Shown here in pieces: positions 8,575 through 17,285 of a stretch of 64,000 nucleotides of DNA. A model generated the notes under the pieces. It saw only the letters and a list, made by a program, of their open reading frames with translations, did not search any database and was not told the DNA's origin. The stretch comes from Desulfonema magnum (GTDB taxonomy: Bacteria > Desulfobacterota > Desulfobacteria > Desulfobacterales > 4be13): the NCBI RefSeq assembly GCF_017377395.1, contig NZ_CP061800.1, positions 6,469,633 through 6,533,632 of the forward strand, given 5' to 3'. Each line of letters opens with the position of its first letter. Position 1 is the first letter of the stretch. The position numbers and the translations under genes were made by a program.

Positions 8575-9276
8575 TTATTTAATCTGTTTTTTAAACACAA
8601 CGCCAATGGTTGCCGCAAGCACTGACGCCAGCACAATATACGAATTACCGGGAATGATCAGCGAGAATATAACGGACAATACACCGGCAATGATGGCAAT
8701 GATGACATATTTGCGCGCGCGGAGCTGATATATCAGAAGGCAGATAAACATGGCAATCAGCGCATAGTCAATGCCAAATGCCCCTTCAGGGATGAACTGC
8801 CCGCTGTATCCGCCCATGACCGTGCTTGCAATCCACACAAGATTGGCAGCGTGATTGACCACGAGCGCGGCATTGATATTCCAGTCCCCGTGTCTGAATC
8901 TTGAAAGATTCACGGCAAAGCTTTCATCTGTGACGCCGTAAGCAAACAGGGAGAGCTTTTCTCTTCTCACCTTTTTCAAAAAAATTGACAGAGACGAACT
9001 CATCAGCAAATGTCTTAAATTGACGATAAATGTGGTCACAATAATCGAGGCGGTCGCGGCTCCTGCTGAGACCATGGAGACCGCTATGAACTGGGAGCTG
9101 CCCGCAAAAACAAAAACAGACATCAGACCGATTTCAAGAGGGCCTAATCCGGCTTTCTGGGCCAGCACACCAAACGCGAGACCAATGGGAATATATCCGA
9201 GGCAGATGGGCCAGACAGCCAGCAGCCCCTGTGTCATTGCAGATGTTTTTTCCGTGTCAGAACTTGTTTTATTCAT
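8575..9276 (-). CDS. azlC: AzlC-type branched-chain amino acid exporter large subunit
   Basis: A ~233-residue membrane protein. Family signatures are WPICLGYIPIGLAFGVLAQKAGL at the N terminus, GSSQFIAVSMVSAGA, NLRHLLMSSSLS and the YGVTDESFAV loop. The start at 9276 (MNKTSSD) is preferred to the longer frame to 9396, because the extra residues are a translation of a dispersed hairpin repeat. No strong Shine-Dalgarno is seen, and Met14 is an alternative. With AzlD it would form the two-part exporter. Confidence 0.88.
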   Translation of the reverse strand: MNKTSSDTEKTSAMTQGLLAVWPICLGYIPIGLAFGVLAQKAGLGPLEIGLMSVFVFAGSSQFIAVSMVSAGAATASIIVTTFIVNLRHLLMSSSLSIFLKKVRREKLSLFAYGVTDESFAVNLSRFRHGDWNINAALVVNHAANLVWIASTVMGGYSGQFIPEGAFGIDYALIAMFICLLIYQLRARKYVIIAIIAGVLSVIFSLIIPGNSYIVLASVLAATIGVVFKKQIK

Positions 9277-9405
9277 AATTTGTTGTGTTATGCAGGACCA
9301 GTAAAGAAACCCGGGGGGTTCCGGCAGAGGAAAAGCGACTCGTTCGGAGAAAAACCCGGGTTTCTTCCCCGCACTGCGACTTTTTGTTCTGTACAAAGAG
9401 CAATT

Positions 9406-9590
9406 TTATAATTTTAATTTTTTTGAATCGTCTGAGGAATCCGGAATGAAGCTTCCGTCCAAATCGGCTTCACCAACATAGTCGTCATCTTCCCTGAATT
9501 TATATGCAAACTCAATCGCTTCGCTGTATGAGACAGAACTGATTCTGACGAATTTTGCTGATCCGTCATGTTTCCGAAAGTACAGGGAAA
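9406..9590 (-). pseudogene. 3' remnant of an unknown gene next to MITE-B
   Basis: The minus-strand frame ending at the TAA at 9406-9408 reads as a natural protein tail: AKFVRISSVSYSEAIEF, then AYKFREDDDYVGEADLDG, ending in SDDSKKLKL. No ATG, GTG or TTG occurs between the nearest upstream stop and this stretch. The 5' end merges into a repeat element (9552-9811) related to MITE-B. It looks like the tail of a gene cut by the element. The family is not recognised. Confidence 0.5.
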
Positions 9591-9811
9591 GAGGATAAGA
9601 AGAGGAAAATACGCCTTCCCTTTCTTATTCTCCTTCCTTGTTGGAAAAGCCGGGTTTTTTGTCTGTTTTCACAACATATTTTCATGAGCAGGGGTAAAAA
9701 ACCCGGCTTTTTCATGAGTGTCTCTTATCCTCCTTCCCTGTGCTTTCCGCCGGACTGTCAGAGGCACGGACCACTGTCATCCGGGCCTGCCTGCAAAATC
9801 CGTCAGAAACA
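9552..9811. mobile_element. MITE-B related element with an inserted hairpin (copy 2)
   Basis: The ends ATTTTGCTGATCCGTCATG and AAAATCCGTCAG match the MITE-B copy at 15187-15346. So do the internal CCGAAAGTACAGGGAAAGAG and CCCTGTGCTTTCCGCCGGAC blocks. A CCCGGCTTTTT hairpin unit (9643-9712) interrupts it. It holds no coding sequence. A lone end is also seen at 63655-63670. Confidence 0.6.
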
Positions 9812-9965
9812 AATTAATAACACCCGGGTGTCCGTCTGTCAATATTTTTTAAATATAATTCATTGATATTGTAAAATAAATTCGTTTAATCCGAATTTTA
9901 TTAAAAAACAGATTATAAATTTTTCTTGATTTTAATCACATTTTGAGTTAAGGGGGGCTATACAA

Positions 9966-10177
9966 AATTCAGGTGCATGTTGAGCTTAATAGGGAACCCT
10001 GTGAAAATCAGGGACGGGCCCGCCGCTGTAATCGGGGACGAACACCGCAAAATGCCACTGCCCGAAGTGAGAACTGAATAGTTTATTTCTTACTTATAAT
10101 CTTTTTCTCACTCCAAAGAGGTGGGAAGGCGCGGTAATTAGGATGATCCGGAAGTCAGAAGACCTGCCTGATGAAAG
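9966..10177 (+). promoter_or_regulatory. Cobalamin (B12) riboswitch
   Basis: The conserved aptamer parts occur in order: AGGTGC near 9970, the GGGAACCCTGTGAAAATCAGGGACGG stem region, GCCGCTGTAATCGGGGACGA (10022-10041), CCACTGCCCGAAGTGAGAA, GGTGGGAAGGCGCG, and the B12 box GAAGTCAGAAGACCTGCC at 10151-10168. Binding adenosylcobalamin normally lowers expression of transport genes downstream. The terminator at 10286-10325 is the likely expression platform. The first real gene downstream on this strand is the TonB-dependent receptor at 11272, about 0.95 kb beyond the terminator. Confidence 0.93.
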
Positions 10178-10285
10178 AGAAGCGAAAAAATGAATAATTT
10201 TTAATTGTTCGCTTGTCAATAGCGCACTTGCCCTCGCGGACAGAGGCAGGCAATACCATAAGAATTTCGTGGAGAAAAAAGGGAT

Positions 10286-10325
10286 ATCCTCGGATTGATG
10301 AATTTCAGTCCGGGGATTTTTTTTG
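10286..10325 (+). terminator. Intrinsic terminator of the cobalamin riboswitch
   Basis: ATCCTCGGA and TCCGGGGAT form a 9-bp stem with one G-U pair, followed directly by eight T residues. It lies ~110 bases after the B12 box, where a riboswitch terminator is expected. Confidence 0.8.
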
Positions 10326-10408
10326 TCAAAAAATAATTAGTATAACAATCTGAAATATAAGAGAATTATTTCAATTAAAAAAATTGTGACAATCTGTATT
10401 AAAAAAAG

Positions 10409-10682
10409 CTGATTATAACGGATTTAAGGGAGGCTGGCCAAGCCCCGTGGGGGCGACATATTTGTAGCAGTATTCATCATGCCGGGCTGGCCAAGCCCCT
10501 CGAGGGCGGCATATTCGCTACAAATATGCCGCCCCCACGGGGCTTGACAGGGGGGCCTGCAAACTTGTTGCTACAAATATGCCGCCCTTACAGGGCTTGA
10601 CAGGGGGCCTGCAAACTTGTTGCTACAAATATGCCGCCCTTACAGGGCTTGATCGGCCATCCTCTGAATCCATTATAATCAG
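10409..10682. mobile_element. MITE-A element, copy 2 (expanded interior)
   Basis: The ends are CTGATTATAACGGATTTAAG and GAATCCATTATAATCAG. The interior has several tandem and inverted GCTACAAATATGCCGCCC...GGGGCTTG units, making it longer (274 bp) than copy 1. It lies between the riboswitch terminator and its presumed target gene. No coding sequence. Confidence 0.75.
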
Positions 10683-10991
10683 AAAAAAAGAGAAAAAACG
10701 GCTGTGTCCTGACGTTTACACAGCTCCGAAGGTGCGAATTTATACAGCCGGCAGCGTAACACCGGAAACATGGATAAAAACGCAGATCAGCCCTGAAACG
10801 CGAATGCGTTCATTCTCGTTTCAGGGTCGGCGGATGTTTCATACGCTGCCTGGGGCTGCGGCAATCCGCACCTTGGGAAATGTGTAAAAGGCGGGACGCA
10901 TCCGAAAAAATGATTAGAAATCTGGGCATGGCTCCGCCGAACATTTTTTACCGTGAAAATATATTTTGAAACCCCGGGGTTTTTATCTGAA

Positions 10992-11146
10992 AATAAGTAC
11001 CTGATCAAAAGTTTTTTATACATATTTTTTTTCTATGAACGGCGGAGAAACCCGGCTTTTTCCTTTACGGGCGGCGACTCATTCCGGGAAAAAAGCCGGG
11101 TTTCTTTCCCGTGCGAATATCGAAAACTTATGATGAGGTACTTATT
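10992..11146. mobile_element. MITE-C element, copy 1 (155 bp)
   Basis: Terminal inverted repeats AATAAGTACCTGATCA and TGATGAGGTACTTATT surround an AGAAACCCGGCTTTTT hairpin. A second copy of exactly the same length, 155 bp, lies at 47771-47925 in the other orientation. It also separates the riboswitch from the receptor gene. A partial hairpin repeat follows at 11160-11190. Confidence 0.8.
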
Positions 11147-11271
11147 TTTATGACCAGGGGCGAAAAAACCGGCTTTTTCATAAGTGTTTATATGGCAAAC
11201 AGCAACCATTCCCTTTCTTAAAATCTGTTTCCACCCCTGTCTGAAGACAGGAGTGCCCATGGAGATAAGGT

Positions 11272-13368
11272 ATGAAGAATCATACAATAACAGTACCATT
11301 GATACTTTTGCTGCTCTTTTTTTGCCAACCCGCACTGATCCGAGCACAGGACTCGGAAAGTGAAAAAATAGTAGAACTGGAAGAAATTGTAGTGACATCC
11401 ACCCGAACCGAGCATCAGGTGATGGATACCCCTTCCAACATCAATGTGCTGACGACAAAGGATATAGAAGCGATGGACGCGAAGACCATGGCAGATGTGC
11501 TTGACAAACTTCCGGGCGCTTATGTCAGCAATGCCTCGGGTTTTGTTCCGCACATTTCCCTCCGCGGCACCCGTATCGGCATGAGCGCGGGCGCGCTGGT
11601 CCTCCTTAACGGCATCCCCATGTCATTGGGAAAATTCGGTTATGTGGACTGGGATGCCATTCCCACAGAAACCATTGCGCGGATTGAAGTGGTCAAGGGG
11701 CCTCTGTCTTCCCTTTACGGCGGTGATGCGGCCCGGGGGGTTATCAATATTATCACAAAAAAAGGGCCTGAAAAAATAACAGGAAAAATCCAGACCATTT
11801 TCGGTGAATACGGGGACCGGCGTGCATCCGGTCTGATTTACGGCGGTTTGGATTCGCTGGACTATAATCTGAGCGTCAAAAAAGTGGAAAATGACAGCTA
11901 TCGTCGGGAAGCAGGCATTGACAACTGGTATGTCACGGGAGACTTGGGTTACTGGCTGTCTGAGGATGCCAGGCTGGGACTCACAGTGAGTCTGGCAGAT
12001 GCGGAAAAATATCTTGCCAAATCCCTGAGCGGAGATCAAAAAGCAGAAGACAGGAGACAGCCCAGGGACCTGAGTTTTACAGATACGGCCGACATGATTA
12101 CCGGTCTGAATTTTGAACTCAGCAAAACGAAATTTAATTTTACACTGAATAGTTATTATAAAACCCGGGAAAAGGATTATGAAAACTATCTCAAGGCCGT
12201 TGCCGGAACGCCATATGAAGAAAATGCTGATCAGGATGTGATGGGGATAAAAACAATCTTTACTTACAATGGTTCGATGTTCAATCTTCCCAACAGCCTC
12301 TCCTTTGGCTTTGACTACGACCATGACGACAGCGACATTGAAAAAAACAAAGCCGAGAAAAAAGACCCGGATCTGCCTTATACCAAAGCAGACCCCAAAG
12401 CATCCGGCAGTTTTCTCCGGGAGAGTTTCGGGGCCTTTGTTCAGAATGAACTCTCTGTTTTGGAAAACCTGACCCTGACACTGGGGCTTCGGTATGATTA
12501 CTTCTGTTATGACAATGATGCGGATTATGATTTCAGCAAGGGCGGAGAATATGATTATAATGAAACCCCTGATTTTGATAAATGGAATCCCCGCGCGGGC
12601 ATGAACTACAGATTTTCAAAAAATATGAGCCTGTATGCCAGTTATAACACAGCATATCGTGCGCCCACGATTTATGATTTCTACGGAACCGGAACCTATG
12701 CGGCCAAAGGGGGATATGATCTTGAACCTGAAAAATTTACCCAGTATGAAACCGGGATCCGCTATTATCTGACAAAGGCACTGAACCTGGATATCTCCGT
12801 GTATCAGACAAATATTGAGAACATGCTGGATTCCTATTATGATGAAGAGGGAAATTATGCAGGAAAGCGCAATGTGTCCGAAGCAGACATGAAAGGCGTT
12901 GAAACCAGCATATTCGGTTCTTTTCTGAAGGATCGGATTCGCTATAAACTGAGCCACAGCTATATTGATGCGCGTTACGGGGAGGATACGTTTGCCCGGG
13001 ATGCTTCCAAGAACCGGGTTTCCATTGATGGCAATCGGCTCACCAAAATGCCGTATAATACCCTGACCGGTGATCTGGACATGGGCCTGATAGCGGATAA
13101 ACATTATGGGCTGCAATGGCATATCGGCGTAAAAGCCCAGGACAAATATCCCATGGATAATCTGAATATCCAATCCTATTCCGGGTATGCCCTGGTCGAA
13201 AGCAAACTGACATTTCATTATAAAAACCTGTCGTGTTTTATTGCTGCTGACAATCTCCTGGATAAAGAATATGATCTTTATGCATATTATACACCGAGCA
13301 GCGATAAGGACAACTATTATCCGGCCCCGGGCAGAACCTTTACTGGCGGGATATCATTCGATTTTTAA
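11272..13368 (+). CDS. TonB-dependent outer membrane receptor, probable cobalamin (BtuB-like) transporter
   Basis: A 698-residue protein. It has a signal peptide (hydrophobic LILLLLFFCQPALIRAQ, cut near residue 24), a TonB box EEIVVTSTR at ~36-44, a plug domain (VLDKLPGAYVSN, SLRGTRIG, RIEVVKGPLSSLYGGDAARG), and a beta barrel with many alternating aromatic strands ending in GGISFDF, with a terminal Phe. GGAG precedes the ATG by 8 bases. The upstream cobalamin riboswitch makes a corrinoid the best substrate guess. It overlaps the next receptor gene by one base, so the two are translationally coupled. Confidence 0.88.
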   Translation: MKNHTITVPLILLLLFFCQPALIRAQDSESEKIVELEEIVVTSTRTEHQVMDTPSNINVLTTKDIEAMDAKTMADVLDKLPGAYVSNASGFVPHISLRGTRIGMSAGALVLLNGIPMSLGKFGYVDWDAIPTETIARIEVVKGPLSSLYGGDAARGVINIITKKGPEKITGKIQTIFGEYGDRRASGLIYGGLDSLDYNLSVKKVENDSYRREAGIDNWYVTGDLGYWLSEDARLGLTVSLADAEKYLAKSLSGDQKAEDRRQPRDLSFTDTADMITGLNFELSKTKFNFTLNSYYKTREKDYENYLKAVAGTPYEENADQDVMGIKTIFTYNGSMFNLPNSLSFGFDYDHDDSDIEKNKAEKKDPDLPYTKADPKASGSFLRESFGAFVQNELSVLENLTLTLGLRYDYFCYDNDADYDFSKGGEYDYNETPDFDKWNPRAGMNYRFSKNMSLYASYNTAYRAPTIYDFYGTGTYAAKGGYDLEPEKFTQYETGIRYYLTKALNLDISVYQTNIENMLDSYYDEEGNYAGKRNVSEADMKGVETSIFGSFLKDRIRYKLSHSYIDARYGEDTFARDASKNRVSIDGNRLTKMPYNTLTGDLDMGLIADKHYGLQWHIGVKAQDKYPMDNLNIQSYSGYALVESKLTFHYKNLSCFIAADNLLDKEYDLYAYYTPSSDKDNYYPAPGRTFTGGISFDF

Positions 13369-15092
13369 TGATAAATATGATTCTTGTATTACTGGTTCTC
13401 GTATTTTTCTCAGTGCCTGTTTTTTCTCCGGCACAGGCAGAAACATCCGATCCCATTGCTGATCAGATTATCATCACTGGCAAAGACATTGAAAAAATGA
13501 ATGTCGTCAAAATCAAAGACCTCCTGAATCAGATTCCGGGGGTCAGTGCCGGAGATTCATCGGTTTCTGTCCGGGGCTCTTCCAAAGTAAAAGTGCTTCT
13601 GGACGGCCGCGCCATCAATGATCCCACCAGCAGTTACGGCGGTGTCAGGTGGGATATGGTGTCGTTGAAAAACATTGAGAAAATTGAAATTTACAAAGGC
13701 AAAGGCGGTGTTGAATTCGGTGATGACTCCGGCGGCGGTGTCATTCTGATTACAACCAAAAAAATAGAATCCTTTGAGGGAAACATCGAAGCCTATCTGG
13801 GAAACCTGGAAACACAGAATTACAGTCTCAACTGCCGGGAAAACAAGGGCAATTTCGGTATCGGCGTGTCATCTGCCTATGAATCCGCAGACGGTTTCAG
13901 AACAAACAATGACAAGAAGAAATTCAGAGCCAGTGCGAAAATACAATACAAGCCGGAGAAAGATATTCATTTTTCTTTTTCAGGGGATTATCTGAAAGAA
14001 GAAAAAGGCCTGGCAGGACTGCCTGAATTTCCAAGTCCTCATTCAAGAAAAAATCAGAATATGGCTTCTTATCTGTTCCTCGCTAAGTTCAGAGAAATAA
14101 AAAGCAGGACGTATTTCAATGATACAGATACGCAGAACCAGGACCCGGACAGAAATCTGGATGCCTTTATACAGATAAAAAAATTCGGAGAAGCATTTGT
14201 GACTGATATTTCCATGGGAAAATGGGGAAAACTGAACTGCGGTGCCGGGGCAGAATGGGCGAGGGCAACCGGAAATCGCTTTGACGCGCAGGAAGAAACA
14301 CAATTTTGGGGGTTTGCGTCAAAAAATATTTCGCTGAAATCTGTTCCGCTGTCCTTTACCTTCGGTGTCCGCATGAATGCGTATTCTGAATTTGAAGATG
14401 TTTTTAACCCGGAGTTCAAGGCGTCTTTTAAGCAGGATGTTTTCAGCCTTCAGTTTGCTGCCAGTAAAACAAACAATATGCCCTCGTTTCGTCAGCGATA
14501 CAACGAAACCAGTTCCATGATGCCCAATCCGAATCTGACAATGGAACATGCGGATAATTACAGTCTTTCTTTTTTTGCTCAGATGAATGCTGTTTTTTCA
14601 GGCGGGGTTTCTCTGTTTTACAACAGGCTTACGGATCGGATCACCTATGTGCGGGGAGATGACGGCAGGGGACAATATGAAAATTTCGGGAAAGTCACCT
14701 ACAAAGGTGGGGAGATTTCTCTGAATTGGAAACTTACAGATATGCTTTCGCTCCGGTCTGCCTATACTTATCTGGAAGCCAAAGATGAAAACACAGGAAA
14801 ATGGCTGCCTGTGAAACCCGGACACCGGCTGAATACGGACCTGATCTGTACGCCCATAAAGACACTTTCCCTGATCTTGGCTACGAATTATACGTCCCGT
14901 GCTTATACCCGGACAGATAACAGTCAATCTGTTCCCGAGTATTTTATCGGCGATCTCAGAGCGGAATATAATTTCAACACCATGAGTTTTTTCTGTGAAA
15001 TCGGAAATATATGGGATAAAAGCTATTTTTGTGCAGATGGCTATCCTTCTCCCCCGAGGACATGGCTCGCAGGCGTAAATTATCAATTCTGA
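13368..15092 (+). CDS. Second TonB-dependent outer membrane receptor
   Basis: A 574-residue receptor that begins inside the stop of the previous gene (TAATG). It has a hydrophobic signal (ILVLLVLVFFSVPVFSPAQA), a plug with IKDLLNQIPGVSAGDSSVSVRGSSKVKVLLDGR and IEKIEIYKGKGGVEFGDDSGGGVI, and a barrel ending in AGVNYQF. It is shorter than the first receptor. A clear TonB box is less obvious; the DQIIITGKDI stretch (~28-37) may serve. The coupling suggests the same B12-related regulon, perhaps a second corrinoid form. No btuFCD genes follow; a heptamer array and MITE-B do. Confidence 0.82.
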   Translation: MINMILVLLVLVFFSVPVFSPAQAETSDPIADQIIITGKDIEKMNVVKIKDLLNQIPGVSAGDSSVSVRGSSKVKVLLDGRAINDPTSSYGGVRWDMVSLKNIEKIEIYKGKGGVEFGDDSGGGVILITTKKIESFEGNIEAYLGNLETQNYSLNCRENKGNFGIGVSSAYESADGFRTNNDKKKFRASAKIQYKPEKDIHFSFSGDYLKEEKGLAGLPEFPSPHSRKNQNMASYLFLAKFREIKSRTYFNDTDTQNQDPDRNLDAFIQIKKFGEAFVTDISMGKWGKLNCGAGAEWARATGNRFDAQEETQFWGFASKNISLKSVPLSFTFGVRMNAYSEFEDVFNPEFKASFKQDVFSLQFAASKTNNMPSFRQRYNETSSMMPNPNLTMEHADNYSLSFFAQMNAVFSGGVSLFYNRLTDRITYVRGDDGRGQYENFGKVTYKGGEISLNWKLTDMLSLRSAYTYLEAKDENTGKWLPVKPGHRLNTDLICTPIKTLSLILATNYTSRAYTRTDNSQSVPEYFIGDLRAEYNFNTMSFFCEIGNIWDKSYFCADGYPSPPRTWLAGVNYQF

Positions 15093-15100
15093 GTTTAAGG

Positions 15101-15165
15101 AAAGTGTCAGGTGTTGAGTGTTGGGTGTTGGGTGTTAGGTGTCAGGTGTCAGGTGTTAGAAAAAA
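15101..15165. repeat. GTGTTAG/GTGTCAG heptamer array, copy 2
   Basis: A diverged tandem array of the 7- to 8-bp unit seen at 2633-2669. It starts 9 bases after the second receptor stop codon. Confidence 0.8.
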
Positions 15166-15186
15166 ACTGTAAGATTTCTGATGCTA

Positions 15187-15346
15187 ACGGATTTTGTTGA
15201 TCCGTTATGTTTCCGAAAGTACAGGGAAAGAGGATAAGAAAAGGAAAATGCGCCTTCCTTTTCTTATCCTCTTTCCCTGTGCTTTTTGCCGGACCGTCAG
15301 CGGCACGGATCGCTGTCATCCGGACCTGCCTGTCAACAAAATCCGT
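15187..15346. mobile_element. MITE-B element, copy 1 (160 bp)
   Basis: Perfect 14-bp terminal inverted repeats ACGGATTTTGTTGA and TCAACAAAATCCGT bound a non-coding interior with a GGAAAGAGGATAAGAAAAGG hairpin. It interrupts the minus-strand gene that starts at 15487. Confidence 0.75.
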
Positions 15347-15487
15347 CAGAATCAGGATAATTCTTGTCGCTCTGATCATACTACCGGACAAAAAATCCTT
15401 ACCTTTTATTAGATTATGTAAAATAAAATAGTTAAACAATTCACTCAGTGCGTCTTCAACAGCCAAAGTTATATAAATGTCTGTCAT
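15347..15487 (-). pseudogene. Truncated partner gene of the adjacent ATPase
   Basis: The ATG overlaps the ATPase stop by four bases (ATGA). The first residues, MTDIYITLAVEDALSE, match the usual beginning of the small TOPRIM/DUF4276-like proteins encoded directly after AAA_21-type ATPases of this sort. After ~15-45 codons the frame runs into MITE-B at 15346. The expected body of ~200 residues is missing. The family identity rests on the short N terminus and the gene order. Confidence 0.5.
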
Positions 15488-16641
15488 TTAAATAACCCCA
15501 GTTGTTCTGCTTTCAATGGTCTGCTTCGTGGTAACACAACTTCGCCAACAGACAGACCTGCTTCCAACAATGGCCTGACATCACTGATATTTCCTGAAAC
15601 ATCCACCGAGGTTCCTTCGGACCCGGGACTTAGCAATAAAACCTCACGTCCGTCAATCCCTTTGTCACTTAAAAGTGATTCGCTATGGGTGCTGACGAGT
15701 ACCTGACGTTTACGCTGACGCTGCATTCGATATATAAGCGGCGCAAGCTGCGATACGATACCGTCATTTAAGGATAATTCAGGCTCTTCCAACAATAGCA
15801 ACGCGTCACTGTCTAAAAGCGCCCAGAGTATCCCGATCAGGCGTAACGTTCCGTCTGAAAACTGATCTTCCCGCTGCCAGCCTGCCTTAGGCCGCCAATG
15901 TGAATATAACGCTGCAAGGTGGGGCTTCCCAGTATCATCATCTCTTTCAAATCTGAGTTGTTCTAATTGAGGAACAGCAATTTTTAAAGCGTTTTCTATT
16001 TTTCCCAAACGAAATTTTTGTGTCCGGGGGGCTGATTTTGCAACCCTTACAAGGAAGCCCTGTCCGAAAGGGTCACTCTCGGACGAGCTTGTTTGAAAAA
16101 AATCTCCGTAGCGTAGCAACTGAGGGACAAGATGTATGTAACTGACTGAATCCAAATACCGGACAATTTCTCTGAATTTTGCATTTGTGTTTACCTGCTC
16201 AAGAAACGTCTGTTTTAATCTTTCTGAATCTTTCTTATCCTCAGCATCAGGCCTCTTCAGAATTTGCTTATTTCCCTTCCAAACGTGTTCAAAGGATAAT
16301 ATGGGCTGTCTGTACCCCCGGGTTTCCTGCCTGATCCCGATGGCATATCTCCATAATGGTTTTTCGTCCGGATCATCTGACAGAGAAATGTCTATGAGGA
16401 TTTCAGGATCCCGTCGTGCTGCAAGGCATCGCAGTTTTGATATTCCTCCGCGTTCTTTTACTGCTTTTTGCAGTCCCCCGCCTTCTGACTTGGCAATGTC
16501 TCTGAGGAAACGAAAGACATCCAGCAGATTTGATTTTCCAGAGGCATTAGGGCCTACAATAAACTGTCTCTGACGAAGCGGAATATCATTCACACGTTGA
16601 AAATTCCGCCAGTTTTTTAATGTTAAACGTGATACAAGCAT
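15484..16641 (-). CDS. AAA_21/RecF-like ATPase, possible defence-system ATPase
   Basis: A 385-residue SMC/ABC-type ATPase. It has the KNWRNFQ start, Walker A GPNASGKSN (~28-36), a signature-like QFSDGTLRLIGILWALL, Walker B ALLLLEEPELSLND, and a VLVSTHSESLLSD His-switch. The start at 16641 is chosen for AAGGAGG 6 bases upstream. Such ATPases pair with TOPRIM-type nucleases in anti-phage or DNA-repair modules; here the partner gene is truncated (15347-15487). The ATPase itself looks intact. A defence role is inference from family and neighbourhood. Confidence 0.85.
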   Translation of the reverse strand: MLVSRLTLKNWRNFQRVNDIPLRQRQFIVGPNASGKSNLLDVFRFLRDIAKSEGGGLQKAVKERGGISKLRCLAARRDPEILIDISLSDDPDEKPLWRYAIGIRQETRGYRQPILSFEHVWKGNKQILKRPDAEDKKDSERLKQTFLEQVNTNAKFREIVRYLDSVSYIHLVPQLLRYGDFFQTSSSESDPFGQGFLVRVAKSAPRTQKFRLGKIENALKIAVPQLEQLRFERDDDTGKPHLAALYSHWRPKAGWQREDQFSDGTLRLIGILWALLDSDALLLLEEPELSLNDGIVSQLAPLIYRMQRQRKRQVLVSTHSESLLSDKGIDGREVLLLSPGSEGTSVDVSGNISDVRPLLEAGLSVGEVVLPRSRPLKAEQLGLFK

Positions 16642-16666
16642 GTAACCTCCTTTGATCGGCATCCGC

Positions 16667-16849
16667 TCATCCCCTGCCATTTCCGCCAGCCAGAGTTGCA
16701 AGTTCTCCGATAAACGCCATCATCTGTTCTGCCTGGGCATTCATCTCCTGGGAAGACGAAGCAAACTCCTCAGCATCACTCGAATTCTGCCGGGTTATTT
16801 TTTCAATATTTCCGACCGAACTGTTTATCCGTGTGATTTTCTCAGTCAT
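16667..16849 (-). pseudogene. C-terminal fragment of a methyl-accepting chemotaxis protein
   Basis: The 60 residues contain ITRINSSVGNIEKITRQNSS followed by AEEFASSSQEMNAQAEQM, the usual last helix of an MCP signalling domain before the stop. The rest of the receptor is absent: an inverted repeat (16852-16927) sits immediately upstream, followed by unrelated sequence. It is a remnant, comparable to the end of the intact MCP at 60039-61865. Confidence 0.75.
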
Positions 16850-16851
16850 GC

Positions 16852-16927
16852 AGGTTGGGTTGAGGAACGAAACCCAACATTTTCCTGGTCATTCGTTGAG
16901 GTTGGGTTTCGTTTCTCAATCCAACCT
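16852..16927. repeat. AGGTTGGGTTGAGGAACGAA inverted repeat
   Basis: The arms AGGTTGGGTTGAGGAACGAA and TTCGTTTCTCAATCCAACCT pair almost perfectly, and an inner GAAACCCAACAT/GGTTGGGTTTC pair nests inside. It separates the MCP fragment from the short frame coupled to brnA. Confidence 0.75.
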
Positions 16928-17027
16928 ATGTGAACTGCCCTCAAATTATAGCCGTGTTTGCGCAATTTCCGTACAGCGGTCTTCGCAGTCGGATGACGCG
17001 GGTCGGTGCGATCCGTGAATCTCAGCA

Positions 17028-17282
17028 TTAAGCAATCCGCAACTCATCTTCGTTCAACCTGTGCAACTTATTCTCATTCGGTGGTTCTTTCTCTGTTTTT
17101 ATATGTTCCCGGAGCGCATTGTTAATCATCGTTCGGAAATCGCCTCCGCATGCCTTATGAGCCTGTTTTTTAAAATATTCAATAATATCAGGATCAAGGC
17201 AGATATTAATACGCACTTTGTCAGGATCATGCGGAATGACCGGCCCGCGTTTGCCCTTACTGAAATCATATTCATCTCTCAT
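17028..17282 (-). CDS. brnA: BrnA-type antitoxin
   Basis: An 84-residue protein. It has the KRGPVIPHDPDKVRINICLDPDIIEYFKKQA core, a ribbon-helix-helix fold with the family's KxxxRxPxxxxDKxxINxRLDxDVL pattern. It follows the toxin gene remnant by three bases. BrnA binds BrnT and represses the operon. A short frame starting within its stop codon (TAATG, ATG at 17028) runs ~33 natural-looking codons and then enters the inverted repeat at 16927. It may be a truncated third gene and is not recognised. Confidence 0.85.
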   Translation of the reverse strand: MRDEYDFSKGKRGPVIPHDPDKVRINICLDPDIIEYFKKQAHKACGGDFRTMINNALREHIKTEKEPPNENKLHRLNEDELRIA

Positions 17283-17285
17283 AAT

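Noticed and set aside
16846..17028. 60-codon ORF starting in the brnA stop codon
   Set aside because: Nearly half of it is the inverted repeat at 16852-16927; the remaining ~33 codons match no known family, so it is mentioned only as a possible truncated gene.
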